From contig JAMOQG010000081.1 in NCBI GenBank assembly GCA_027064135.1, positions 1 to 44,917 on the forward strand: a stretch of DNA of 44,917 bases, written 5' to 3'. The position numbers were made by a program, and so were the translations under genes. Below, piece by piece: positions 35,273-44,147 of the stretch. The DNA comes from Peptostreptococcaceae bacterium (lineage in GTDB: Bacteria; Bacillota; Clostridia; Peptostreptococcales; Acidaminobacteraceae). Under the pieces are notes generated by a model that did not search any database, was not told where the DNA came from, and saw nothing but the letters and a program-made list of their open reading frames with translations. Position 1 is the first letter of the stretch, and every line of letters begins with the position of its first letter.

Positions 35273-36445
35273 CTACTCCTCGTAAACTAGTTTATCGCCA
35301 ATATTTAATCCGCTTAAAACTTCAACAAATCTTCCATCTGTTAAGCCTGTAATTATTTCTACTTCTTTAGCAGTTTTTTCTCCAGTAGATACTGTTACAA
35401 TCTGTTTTGATCCTACTTTTTTAACTGCTTTATTCGGAATTCTTATTACATTTAATTTTTCCATTATTACAAATGTAGTAGTAACTGTCATTCCATCCAT
35501 AATCTCATTATTTTCATCTGTCAATTCTAATAAAACTTCATAATTAACAATCCCGTTATTATCAATAATTGGATCTCTATTAATATTTATTACTTTAGCC
35601 TCAATTTGTTTGCCTAACATTGCTTCAACTTCAATATATGCTTTTTGCTCTATAAAAATACTTTGAATATCTATCTCAGGTAAATTTGTTTTAATATAAA
35701 CTTTATCGCCTTCTTCAATTTTCAAAGCAACTTTAGATGTAGAAATATTTTCATTATTAACAATATTAATATCAATAACTATACCATCTTCTAAAGCTTT
35801 AATTGTTGAATTTTCTATGTCATATTCCAATTTCTCAACTATATTTTTAGCCTTTTCAATTGCAATATCATCACTTTCTATATTTGCAACAGGTTTATTT
35901 GTCGATTTATAATTTTCATAATTACTTAATGCATTTAAATAATCGCGTTCAGCTTTTTCAATATCATTTAATGGAAATGCATCTGATAATATCTTCATAT
36001 CTTCAAGCGTCTCTTTATTTACTTGATATATATTTTCTAAACTTGATAATTGATAATTATAATTAGTAATTTTATTATTATATTCATTAACATTAATATC
36101 TTTTTCCAATATAACATTTTCTAAACTTAATTTTGCTTCATTCAGTTCATTTTCTAATTCATCTGTATTAAGAGTAGCAAGAATATCATTAGCTAAAACT
36201 TCTTGATAAAGGTCAACATTTATACTATCAACTTTACCTTGTGAATTAAAACTATATTCTCTTATAGGAATTTCAACTTGCCCATCCGCTAATAAATCAA
36301 TGGAAATATCGCCTTCAGATACATTTGCATATGAGTATTTTATTACTTCAGTATTTTCAGTAGAATCATTACCAAAGATAATATAACCTCCAAATCCTAG
36401 TAATAAACTCCCAATCACAATTATAATAATTATATTTTTTTTCAT
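35273..36445 (-). CDS. MacA/YknX-like membrane fusion protein
   Basis: A 390-residue adaptor with N-terminal anchor (about 5-25), split lipoyl domain (FNSQGKVDSINVDLYQEV and EDGIVIDINIVNNE), a coiled-coil hairpin (about 105-200) and beta-barrel domains ending in VVTVSTGEKTAKEVEIITGLTDGRFVEVLSGLNIGD-like sequence, here cut to its key parts. It bridges the ABC permease to the outside. First gene of the operon with a promoter upstream. Confidence 0.88.
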   Translation of the reverse strand: MKKNIIIIIVIGSLLLGFGGYIIFGNDSTENTEVIKYSYANVSEGDISIDLLADGQVEIPIREYSFNSQGKVDSINVDLYQEVLANDILATLNTDELENELNEAKLSLENVILEKDINVNEYNNKITNYNYQLSSLENIYQVNKETLEDMKILSDAFPLNDIEKAERDYLNALSNYENYKSTNKPVANIESDDIAIEKAKNIVEKLEYDIENSTIKALEDGIVIDINIVNNENISTSKVALKIEEGDKVYIKTNLPEIDIQSIFIEQKAYIEVEAMLGKQIEAKVININRDPIIDNNGIVNYEVLLELTDENNEIMDGMTVTTTFVIMEKLNVIRIPNKAVKKVGSKQIVTVSTGEKTAKEVEIITGLTDGRFVEVLSGLNIGDKLVYEE

Positions 36446-36473
36446 TTTTCACTCCAGTCATAATATTTTCTAT

Positions 36474-36502
36474 ATATTAAATATAACTGAGCATTGTGAC
36501 AA
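36474..36502 (-). promoter_or_regulatory. Promoter of the MacAB-like operon
   Basis: Minus-strand -35 TTGTCA (36502-36497), 17-base spacer, -10 TAATAT (36479-36474). A palindrome ATGAATTCAT lies just upstream near 36517-36526 and could bind a regulator. It is related in sequence but not identical to the TetR operators nearby. Confidence 0.7.
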
Positions 36503-36536
36503 TTATGTGTCTTTAAATGAATTCATGAAAATAATT

Positions 36537-36583
36537 TCAAAAAAAAATAGCCTTAACGTTGATTTTAAAACGTAAAGCTATTT
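36537..36583 (-). terminator. Terminator of htrA
   Basis: Imperfect long stem: AAATAGC (36545-36551) pairs with GCTATTT (36577-36583), with an inner TTAACGTT/AAACGTAA arm. A T run follows on the minus strand. Confidence 0.75.
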
Positions 36584-36676
36584 CAATTTATGTTATTTAA
36601 TAATTTTAATCTTTTGAATAAAATCAATATTAACTAAATCAATTTGATTATTTTTTCAATTTTAATCCTCTCTGAA

Positions 36677-37975
36677 TTAATTCTCATTTCTTTGAGTTAA
36701 TTTCACTTTTATTTCTTTCTTATCTTCACCATTTCTTATTACTTTTAAAGTAACTGTATCTCCAACTTTATAGTTCTCTAAAGCATTTGTCAAATCTTCC
36801 ATAGTAAATGTTTTTATACCATCAATTGAAATAATAATATCTCTAGGTTTCAAATCTGAATTATTAGCTCCTGAATTTTCAACTATTTGACTTACAAATA
36901 TTCCCATTGGTATTTCATAAAGTTCTGACATGCTTTGATCAACTTCTTTACCATATATACCTAAATAAGGTCTTGATACAAAGCCGTTTTCTAATAATTC
37001 ATCAATAATTGGAACTATTGAATTGACTGGAATAGCAAATCCCATGCCTTCTACACCAGTTTCACTAATTTTAATTGTATTAATACCAATTAATTTTCCT
37101 TTACTATCAACTAATGCTCCACCACTATTTCCAGGATTAATTGCTGCATCAGTTTGAATTAATTTAAATGGGTTACTTCTTTTTAAATCTCTATCTAGCG
37201 CGCTTATTACACCAGTTGTAACTGTATTGTTATAGCCTAGCGGATTACCTATCGCTATAACTTTCTGTCCCGGTTTAAGAGCATCTGAATCAGCAAATTC
37301 CACAGGTTGAATATTATTATATTTATCATTATTTGCTACTGAAATTACTGCTAAATCAGAAAGCTCATCTTTACCAACAATTTCAGCCTTTTGAAAATCA
37401 TCACTCATAATTTCAACTAATAATTCATTTGAATTATCAATTACATGATTATTTGTTAAAATATAAATCTTATCTTGATCCTTTTTAAAAACAACACCTG
37501 AACCTGAAGCTTCGCTTGTTCTTACATTATTATACCAATCTCTATATTTAACTTTAGAAGTGATAGATACTACGCTTGGCGACATTTTTTCAACAATTTG
37601 AACCGTATTCATTTCCTCTTGAGATAATACAATATTTTTAACTATTTGTGAGTTATCGTTTTGTGCCACCACATTGTTCTCTTTAACGTTATTATTAGCA
37701 AAATACTTATTATTAATAAATCCTACACCCATTCCTATAGAAAGACCAAATACAATAAAAAATACAAGTCCTATTGCTGTAATTTTAGTAAAAGTTTTAA
37801 CTTTATATTTCTTCTTTGTCGCCTTTTTGTGTTTAGTATTATTCACTACTTCAGATTCATCGTCTATAAAATTCACTTCATCAATTTCAATATCTTCTTC
37901 ATCTGATGTAAAATCAAATTCTACTTTTTCATCTTTAACTTCAATTTTCTCTAATTCATTTTTCATTTCATCCAT
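36677..37975 (-). CDS. htrA: HtrA/DegP-like membrane-anchored serine protease
   Basis: A 432-residue quality-control protease. An acidic cytoplasmic N terminus (about 1-60) precedes one membrane helix (about 64-87). The trypsin-like domain has His177 (NNHVID), Asp207 (SDLAVI) and Ser284 (GNSGG), and one PDZ domain follows (about 335-425). The start at 37975 (MDEMKNE) has AAGGTG upstream; a GTG three codons earlier lies within that site. It is immediately downstream of a two-component system, as htrA-type genes often are, and has its own repeat-marked promoter. Confidence 0.94.
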   Translation of the reverse strand: MDEMKNELEKIEVKDEKVEFDFTSDEEDIEIDEVNFIDDESEVVNNTKHKKATKKKYKVKTFTKITAIGLVFFIVFGLSIGMGVGFINNKYFANNNVKENNVVAQNDNSQIVKNIVLSQEEMNTVQIVEKMSPSVVSITSKVKYRDWYNNVRTSEASGSGVVFKKDQDKIYILTNNHVIDNSNELLVEIMSDDFQKAEIVGKDELSDLAVISVANNDKYNNIQPVEFADSDALKPGQKVIAIGNPLGYNNTVTTGVISALDRDLKRSNPFKLIQTDAAINPGNSGGALVDSKGKLIGINTIKISETGVEGMGFAIPVNSIVPIIDELLENGFVSRPYLGIYGKEVDQSMSELYEIPMGIFVSQIVENSGANNSDLKPRDIIISIDGIKTFTMEDLTNALENYKVGDTVTLKVIRNGEDKKEIKVKLTQRNEN

Positions 37976-38014
37976 TTTTATCACCTTCCTATAATCTATT
38001 TCTTAACTAACTAT

Positions 38015-38057
38015 AGTATAGAGCAATATTGTTAACCAATTATGAACTTTTTGTTAA
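38015..38057 (-). promoter_or_regulatory. htrA promoter with three PhoB/OmpR-type direct repeats
   Basis: On the minus strand TTAACA-N5-TTCATA-N5-TTAACA (38057-38030) has exact 11-base periodicity, followed by a -10 TATACT (38020-38015). The boxes fall about -22 to -49 from the predicted start, the position used by PhoP-type activators, and there is no good -35. The neighbouring response regulator is the obvious candidate to bind. Confidence 0.65.
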
Positions 38058-38061
38058 CAAA

Positions 38062-39465
38062 TTATTTTTTTACAGAAATGGTAAATTTAAATGTTACACC
38101 ACTATCATCACTAGTAACATATATTTTTTCGCCATGAACCTTTAAAATTTCTTTTACAATTGACAAACCTAATCCAGAAGAAATTTTTTCTTTTCCTCTA
38201 GAACCATCAAGTTTAACAAATCTATCAAAAACATTTACAAGATCACTCTTGTCAATTTTTTCAAAGGAATTATTAATAATAACACTATATTTATTAAATT
38301 CATAAATTGTTGAAATATTTATATAACCACCTTTTGGGGTAAATTTCACAGCATTAGAAATCAAATTATCTAATACCCTTTTTATATATTCAGAATCTGC
38401 ATAAGCATACTTGTTTTCTTCTGAAAATATAATTTTTATTTCTATATTATTTTTATTTATTAAGTTTTCATAATTTTCAATAACAGATAAAATTATTTGA
38501 TTAATATCAAAAGTTGTTTTATTAAGTTCAATAATACCACTTTCTAATTTTGATAAATCAAGAATATCATTTACTAATTTTTTCAATCTTATACTTTCTT
38601 CTAATATTACATTCAAATATTTATTATATGATCCTTCATTAATAGTACCGTCAAGCATTCCTTTTGAATAACCGATTATATTTGTTAATGGCGATCTTAA
38701 ATCATGCGTGATATTTGAAATGAATTTCTTTTTATTCTCATCAGCAATATTCAATCTAATTGCCATATTGTTAATATTTGAAGATAAAATTTTTAAATCA
38801 CTATATTTTTTTATATCAATTCTTTTATCAAAATTCCCTTTCGAAATATATGATACCATATCATTAAGTTCAATTATTTCTTTCAATAATTTTTTTGAAA
38901 AAAATATTAAAAGAGAAAGTCCAAATATTGAAGTTATAATCAAAGCAATTACAACTATTTTATTAATATTATTTTTTAAACTTAATACTTCAGGTATAGA
39001 AATATGAAGAAAAAGAGCATAATCAACTCTATTATTATAAGTTATTGGATATCCTAATATTAGCATTTTATCCATACTAATTTCACTAATAACGCCTTGT
39101 TTAATTATTTTTTTACCTTCAAACACTTCTTTTACATCATTAATAGTTATAGCAGAATCAACTAATTTTTTAGAAGTATTATTATCTACATAAATATATC
39201 CTTTATTATCAACAATCCAAAATGATGCATTAGAATATTCTTCTAAAGTTTCTATTTCATCCTTAAAATTAACATCAAAGAAAAAAGAATCTTTTGCCTT
39301 AATATATCTTTTTTCAAAACTTTCTGCAGTGCCTATAAGTTTCTTCTCATTTGTTGAAATTAAAGTTTTAGAAATAAAAAAATTTATACTAAAACCAATT
39401 AATAAACTTAATATTATTAAAGCAATAACATATACTATTGAAATTTTCTTAAAATATTTATTCAT
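38062..39465 (-). CDS. Membrane sensor histidine kinase
   Basis: A 467-residue kinase: membrane helix about 8-32, extracytoplasmic sensor about 33-168, second helix about 169-190, HAMP about 192-245, then HisKA with phospho-acceptor His254 in SNITHDLRSPLTN. The ATPase domain has an N box (NLISNAVKFTPKGG) and G box (SSGLGLSIVKEIL). It pairs with the response regulator 7 bases upstream. The signal is unknown; the htrA link suggests envelope stress. Confidence 0.94.
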   Translation of the reverse strand: MNKYFKKISIVYVIALIILSLLIGFSINFFISKTLISTNEKKLIGTAESFEKRYIKAKDSFFFDVNFKDEIETLEEYSNASFWIVDNKGYIYVDNNTSKKLVDSAITINDVKEVFEGKKIIKQGVISEISMDKMLILGYPITYNNRVDYALFLHISIPEVLSLKNNINKIVVIALIITSIFGLSLLIFFSKKLLKEIIELNDMVSYISKGNFDKRIDIKKYSDLKILSSNINNMAIRLNIADENKKKFISNITHDLRSPLTNIIGYSKGMLDGTINEGSYNKYLNVILEESIRLKKLVNDILDLSKLESGIIELNKTTFDINQIILSVIENYENLINKNNIEIKIIFSEENKYAYADSEYIKRVLDNLISNAVKFTPKGGYINISTIYEFNKYSVIINNSFEKIDKSDLVNVFDRFVKLDGSRGKEKISSGLGLSIVKEILKVHGEKIYVTSDDSGVTFKFTISVKK

Positions 39466-39472
39466 ATAACAC

Positions 39473-40153
39473 CTATTTCATTTCAAATTTATACCCTACA
39501 CCCCAAATGGTTTTTATTTCCCATAAATCATCATTGCAGTTAAACTTCTCTCTTAATCTTTTAATATGTACATCTACAGTTCTACTACCACCTAAATAAT
39601 CATAACTCCAAATTTTTGATAAAAGTTGATCCCTTGTAAATACTTGATTTTTATTTTCTACAAGAAATACTAATAATTCAAATTCTTTTTTTGGCATTTC
39701 TATACTTTCATTATGATATTTAACTTTATATTCAGACAAATTAATTATTAAATTTGGTAAAGCAATAATATTTTCATTACTATTAACTTTTTTAGATCTT
39801 CTAAGTATCGCTTTAACTCTTGCTAATAATTCATACATTTCATATGGCTTTACGATATAATCATCAGCACCTAGTTCAAGTGCAAGAACTTTATCAAATG
39901 TTTCTCCTTTAGCTGAAAGCATTATTACAGAAGCATCACTAATTTTTCTAATATTTTTTAATAAATCAAACCCATCCATATCTGGCATCATAATATCTAT
40001 AATCAATAAATCTGGTACAATTTTAATGAAATTATCCAATGCTTCTTTGCTATCATTAAATTCATATACAGTATATTTTTCTTTTTCTAAATAAATTGCA
40101 ATTAAATTTGTTATGTTAATATCATCATCAACAATAAATATTTTCTTAGTCAT
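39473..40153 (-). CDS. OmpR/PhoB-family response regulator
   Basis: A 226-residue regulator: receiver domain with Asp9/Asp10 acidic pocket, phospho-acceptor Asp53 (IIDIMMPDMDG) and Lys102 (IVKPYE), then a winged-helix output domain with recognition segment GGSRTVDVHIKRLREKF. The start at 40153 (MTKKIFIVDDD) has AAAGGTG upstream. It probably acts on the direct-repeat boxes in front of htrA. Confidence 0.95.
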   Translation of the reverse strand: MTKKIFIVDDDINITNLIAIYLEKEKYTVYEFNDSKEALDNFIKIVPDLLIIDIMMPDMDGFDLLKNIRKISDASVIMLSAKGETFDKVLALELGADDYIVKPYEMYELLARVKAILRRSKKVNSNENIIALPNLIINLSEYKVKYHNESIEMPKKEFELLVFLVENKNQVFTRDQLLSKIWSYDYLGGSRTVDVHIKRLREKFNCNDDLWEIKTIWGVGYKFEMK

Positions 40154-40192
40154 TTTTTCACCTTTTTTCACTCATATTTTATATCTTAAATA

Positions 40193-40729
40193 CTACTTCT
40201 CTAAACTAACTCTCCAAATCATATGATGAGCATCTTTTCCCCATTTATCTTTGTATATATATTTAGGCGCCCCAAATTTACTTGTCCATGTTTTTTGTGC
40301 AGTTTTATATCCACTATCAAGACAAAATTCTTTTTCATCATTTTTTAAAAGTTTTTTAGAAAGTTCTTTAATAAGACTACTACCAATGCCTTTTCTTTGA
40401 TATTCTGGATGCACAAAAACAGTTCCTATTTCTATGACATCCTTAAGCATATTATTAGTCAATTCATTAATTAAATTATTTGGTTCACCATATTCAACAG
40501 AACCTACAACTTTTTCATTTTCAAATGCAATTAAAAAATATCGATCAATACCATTTGTTTCAAAATCTTTAAGTAAATATTTTTTTTTAGAAAGTATTTC
40601 TTCATTATATAGATCTTTTCTGTAAAATATTCCATTTTTCTTAAAAGTATCTATTAATACAATTTCAAAAAAATCATTAATTTTTTCTATTTCATATTCT
40701 TTTGGTCTTCTTATTTCAATGTTATCCAT
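40193..40729 (-). CDS. GNAT-family N-acetyltransferase
   Basis: A 178-residue acetyl-CoA-dependent transferase. The acetyl-CoA binding motif A is VHPEYQRKGIGSSLIKEL (about 120-137). Substrate not recognisable. It overlaps the 3' end of the MBL-fold gene by 8 bases, and so belongs to the same transcript; the two-component genes follow 39 bases later with no clear terminator between. Confidence 0.87.
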   Translation of the reverse strand: MDNIEIRRPKEYEIEKINDFFEIVLIDTFKKNGIFYRKDLYNEEILSKKKYLLKDFETNGIDRYFLIAFENEKVVGSVEYGEPNNLINELTNNMLKDVIEIGTVFVHPEYQRKGIGSSLIKELSKKLLKNDEKEFCLDSGYKTAQKTWTSKFGAPKYIYKDKWGKDAHHMIWRVSLEK

Positions 40730-41609
40730 TTTCCACTTCCTTATAAAGAATTTTATTATCTATAACATGAAATTCAAGTTTACCATTATCGCACAAATAT
40801 GAAATATATGATTTAATTGTATTCCCTACAAGAACATATTGATTCATATCCATATTCAAATTATAAACATTAAAAATGTTTTGCAAAATATCTTCAAAAG
40901 ATATTGGAATTTCACATATCTTAATTATTTTATTCATTATTTCATAAGTTTTATCTCTATTAAGTTCTATTAATTCTTTAATATCATCAGTTGCATTACC
41001 ATGGGCAGGAATAAATAATTTTCCTTCAAGTTTTTCTAAATCATCTAAAGTTTTTAAATGTTTTTCAATATTATATAAATACATAATATGATATTTATTA
41101 AGAACATTTTCACTAAATAATGAATCTGCAATAAAATAAATATCATCTGATGTTTTAATACCAATCATTTCAATTGAATGACCTGGGATTTTAAAATATT
41201 CAAATCCTTCAGGTAATTTCACATTTTCAATATTCTCAGATTTACTTTCTTTTGCCATTAAAAATTTATTTCTAAGTTTTTTTAATGGATATCCTCCATA
41301 TAATAATGAAGATTCAAGAATTGTATTATTGATAAAAGAACTCTCAACTCCAATAGAATAAATTTCACAATTAGTTTTATTTTGAAGTTCCCTATTTCCA
41401 CCAATATGATCTGCATGTGAATGTGTATTAATAATTGCTTTTAAATTCCAATTATTTTCATCTAATATCTTCTTAATTTTTTTCCCAACAGATTTATCAT
41501 TCCCACTATCTATTAAATACACATCAGAATTATTAACTAGAAAAATACCCATTTTAACAGGTGAATCAATATAATATGTATTATCTCCAACTTTTATTAA
41601 TTCATACAT
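40722..41609 (-). CDS. Metallo-beta-lactamase-fold hydrolase
   Basis: A 295-residue MBL-fold protein. The metal motif THSHADHIGG (His63, His65, Asp67, His68) and later metal His in KIPGHSIEMIGI and IPAHGNATDD are intact, so a dinuclear site is likely. A C-terminal extension of about 90 residues resembles a winged helix and is common in MBL thioesterase-like proteins. The start at 41609 (MYELIK) is chosen over an in-frame GTG three codons earlier that is part of the ribosome site. Confidence 0.87.
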   Translation of the reverse strand: MYELIKVGDNTYYIDSPVKMGIFLVNNSDVYLIDSGNDKSVGKKIKKILDENNWNLKAIINTHSHADHIGGNRELQNKTNCEIYSIGVESSFINNTILESSLLYGGYPLKKLRNKFLMAKESKSENIENVKLPEGFEYFKIPGHSIEMIGIKTSDDIYFIADSLFSENVLNKYHIMYLYNIEKHLKTLDDLEKLEGKLFIPAHGNATDDIKELIELNRDKTYEIMNKIIKICEIPISFEDILQNIFNVYNLNMDMNQYVLVGNTIKSYISYLCDNGKLEFHVIDNKILYKEVENG

Positions 41610-41617
41610 TTTTATCA

Positions 41618-41941
41618 CTATCCTTTTTTAGAATATCCTTCTCTATCTCTTGCTTTTTTTGAAATGACAGAACTTGGTCCATCACCTCTAGAAATATTTA
41701 CTGATACTTCTCCATTCAATATTTCAAATATCTCAGATACATCTTTATGTGAAAAGCCTGGACAAAGAATAATCGAATCAATACCATCTTTTTCATATAA
41801 TTTCTTAGATATCTTTAGAGCTTCTAATTGGGTTTTCACAATATATGTATAAAGTTTATACATTCCCGTATTAATTAAACTATTATGTTCCATATAGTTT
41901 CCATCTGGTGCGTGTGCTAAAAAAAGTACTTTAAAAGCCAT
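41618..41941 (-). CDS. DUF6506-like small protein
   Basis: A 107-residue soluble protein beginning MAFKVLFLAHAPDGN and containing SIILCPGFSHKDVSEIFE, features I associate with the DUF6506 family. No function is known. The start at 41941 is taken because homologues begin at this Met; a longer frame overlaps rfbB. It is followed by the MBL gene within 10 bases. Confidence 0.72.
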   Translation of the reverse strand: MAFKVLFLAHAPDGNYMEHNSLINTGMYKLYTYIVKTQLEALKISKKLYEKDGIDSIILCPGFSHKDVSEIFEILNGEVSVNISRGDGPSSVISKKARDREGYSKKG

Positions 41942-41954
41942 AATAATCCCCCTC

Positions 41955-42929
41955 TTATAAATAGTTTTTAATAATCTCACTTATTTCTTTATCGAATGCA
42001 GTTTTAATTTTAAAATTTAATTCGTCTTTAATTTTTTCATCATCCACTCTATAAAAATAATCATGCCCTTTTCTATCTTCAATGAATTTTATTTCTAATT
42101 TATATTTAATTTTAAAATCCTCTTCAAATATTTTAATTATTCTTTTTACTAAATCAATATTTGATATTTCAAGATTCCCTTTAATATTATAAATTTCATT
42201 TTTTTTATTATTTACTATTTCATAAATAGCTCTACAATTATCATTAACATTAAGCCAACATCTTTTATTTTTACCATCACCATATACTAAAATATTATCA
42301 TTATTAATAATTCTAGTAATAATATTTGGAATAAATTTTTCCGGATTCTGATTCATTCCATAATTATTAGTACTTCTAATAATATTTATATCATAGTTAA
42401 ATGTATTTGCAAATGAAGTTATTAAATGTTCAGCACTTGCTTTTGAAGCTGAATATGTATTCATTGGATTTAATAAATCTTTTTCATTAAATTTATAATT
42501 GTCATCTTTATTTGAACTTCCATAAACTTCATCAGTAGAAATTTGAGTAAACAATACATCATTTATTTCATTTTCATCCCATATTTTTTTAGAAGCGGTT
42601 AATAATGTTTGAACTCCCATAACATTTGTTTCAATAAATTCCCTCTGAGATTCAATACTTCTATCAACATGACTTTCAGCAGCAAAATTAATAATTCTAT
42701 TTATTTTATTTTCTTTAACAATCTTTTCAATTAAAACCGAATCATTAATATCACCTTTTATAAATTCAATTTTTTTAGTATCAATTAAATCTTTAATTCT
42801 ATTAATATCACCCGCATATGTAATTTTATCAAGCACAATAATAATTGCTTCTTTTTCTTTTTCTGAAACATATCTTGTAAAATATGAACCAATAAAACCT
42901 GCTCCTCCAGTGATTAAATAACTATTCAT
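41955..42929 (-). CDS. rfbB: dTDP-glucose 4,6-dehydratase-like SDR
   Basis: A 324-residue short-chain dehydrogenase-type enzyme. NAD-binding GGAGFIGS (8-15), catalytic Thr132-Asp133-Glu134 in STDEVYG and Tyr159/Lys163 in YSASK match RfbB, which forms dTDP-4-keto-6-deoxyglucose. The start at 42929 has GGAG 9 bases upstream and overlaps wecE by 8 bases. The dTDP-glucose supplier RfbA is not in this window. Confidence 0.88.
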   Translation of the reverse strand: MNSYLITGGAGFIGSYFTRYVSEKEKEAIIIVLDKITYAGDINRIKDLIDTKKIEFIKGDINDSVLIEKIVKENKINRIINFAAESHVDRSIESQREFIETNVMGVQTLLTASKKIWDENEINDVLFTQISTDEVYGSSNKDDNYKFNEKDLLNPMNTYSASKASAEHLITSFANTFNYDINIIRSTNNYGMNQNPEKFIPNIITRIINNDNILVYGDGKNKRCWLNVNDNCRAIYEIVNNKKNEIYNIKGNLEISNIDLVKRIIKIFEEDFKIKYKLEIKFIEDRKGHDYFYRVDDEKIKDELNFKIKTAFDKEISEIIKNYL

Positions 42930-44067
42930 TAATACCAACTCCAAAATATATTTTTATTTTTTCTATAATATAAACTACTTCATCAATTGTTAAATTATTG
43001 TTCATTGGCAATCTTAAAAGTAATTCACTTTCTTTTGTAGTATAAATATCATCACCAATAAACTCTCCATTTACAATACCTGCTTCAGAAGTATGAAGCG
43101 GTACATAATGAGCTACCGATTCAATATCATAATTATTTAGAAATTTCTTTAATCCTTTTAAATCTTCATTTGTTTTTAAACGAATAAAAAATAAATGTGC
43201 ATTTGAACTTGCATACTCAGGTTTAACTTGTCTTATTAAATAATTTCTATTTTCTAGAATTTCTAATCCACTATAATATTTATCCCAAATTTGATTTCTA
43301 TAATCATTTATTTCATCAATAGATTCAATTTGTGCTAATAAAAATGCAGCATCAATTTCATTCATTAAATATGATGATCCTATCATTTTCCAAGAATATT
43401 TATCAACTTTTTTATTTATAAAAGCTTTTCTATCAGTACCTTTCTCACTAATAATTTCAGCTTTTTTAATGTTTTTTTTATTATTTATAAATATTGCTCC
43501 ACCTTCTCCACCAGAAGTAATATTTTTTGTATCATGAAAACTAATACAACCAAAATCACCAATAGTTCCTAAAAATTCGTTTTTATATTTAGCTCCAATT
43601 CCTTGAGCATTGTCTTCAATTAAATAAATCCCACGTTCCTTAAGAAATGGCTTTAATTTATCATAATCAATACTAACACCACCATAATTTACTGTAATAA
43701 CTGCTTTAGTTTTATTCGTGATTGCTTTTTTGATTTCATCAATAGAAATATTCATAGTACTAGGATTAATATCAACAAATTTAATTTTACAACCTCTTAA
43801 TGCAAAAGCATTTGCAGTAGAAACAAATGTATAAGAAGGCATTATTACTTCATCTTCAGAATTTAAATCTAGCATAATTGCACTCATTTCAAGAGCACTT
43901 GTACATGAAGGTAAAAGCATAACTTTATTAACATTATATTTACTTTCTAAAAGTTCACAAACTTTTTCGGAATATTTTCCATCACCATGTAATGTTTTAT
44001 TTTGCATTGCATTTTCAATATATTTAATTTCATTTCCAGTATAAAATATTTTATTAAATTCAATCAT
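42922..44067 (-). CDS. wecE: dTDP-4-keto-6-deoxyglucose aminotransferase, WecE type
   Basis: A 381-residue DegT/DnrJ/EryC1/StrS sugar aminotransferase. It closely follows WecE/RffA landmarks: HGDGKYSEK, LLPSCTSALEMSA, PSYTFVSTANAFALRG, PLP lysine Lys181 in SFHDTKNITSGGEGG, and IGSSYLMNEI. It would convert the RfbB product to dTDP-4-amino-4,6-dideoxy-galactose for a surface glycan. The start at 44067 (MIEFNKIF) has AGGAG 5 bases upstream. Confidence 0.9.
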   Translation of the reverse strand: MIEFNKIFYTGNEIKYIENAMQNKTLHGDGKYSEKVCELLESKYNVNKVMLLPSCTSALEMSAIMLDLNSEDEVIMPSYTFVSTANAFALRGCKIKFVDINPSTMNISIDEIKKAITNKTKAVITVNYGGVSIDYDKLKPFLKERGIYLIEDNAQGIGAKYKNEFLGTIGDFGCISFHDTKNITSGGEGGAIFINNKKNIKKAEIISEKGTDRKAFINKKVDKYSWKMIGSSYLMNEIDAAFLLAQIESIDEINDYRNQIWDKYYSGLEILENRNYLIRQVKPEYASSNAHLFFIRLKTNEDLKGLKKFLNNYDIESVAHYVPLHTSEAGIVNGEFIGDDIYTTKESELLLRLPMNNNLTIDEVVYIIEKIKIYFGVGINE

Positions 44068-44086
44068 AATTTCTCCTATATAGAAT

Positions 44087-44121
44087 AAAACAAAAATTCG
44101 TAGCACTATGCTACGAATTTT
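44087..44121 (-). terminator. Terminator of the rhodanese gene
   Basis: Perfect 13-bp stem AAAATTCGTAGCA / TGCTACGAATTTT with a 3-base loop and a TTTTTGTTTT tail on the minus strand. Confidence 0.9.
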
Positions 44122-44147
44122 AGTTTATCATATTTTATTGTTTTTTT

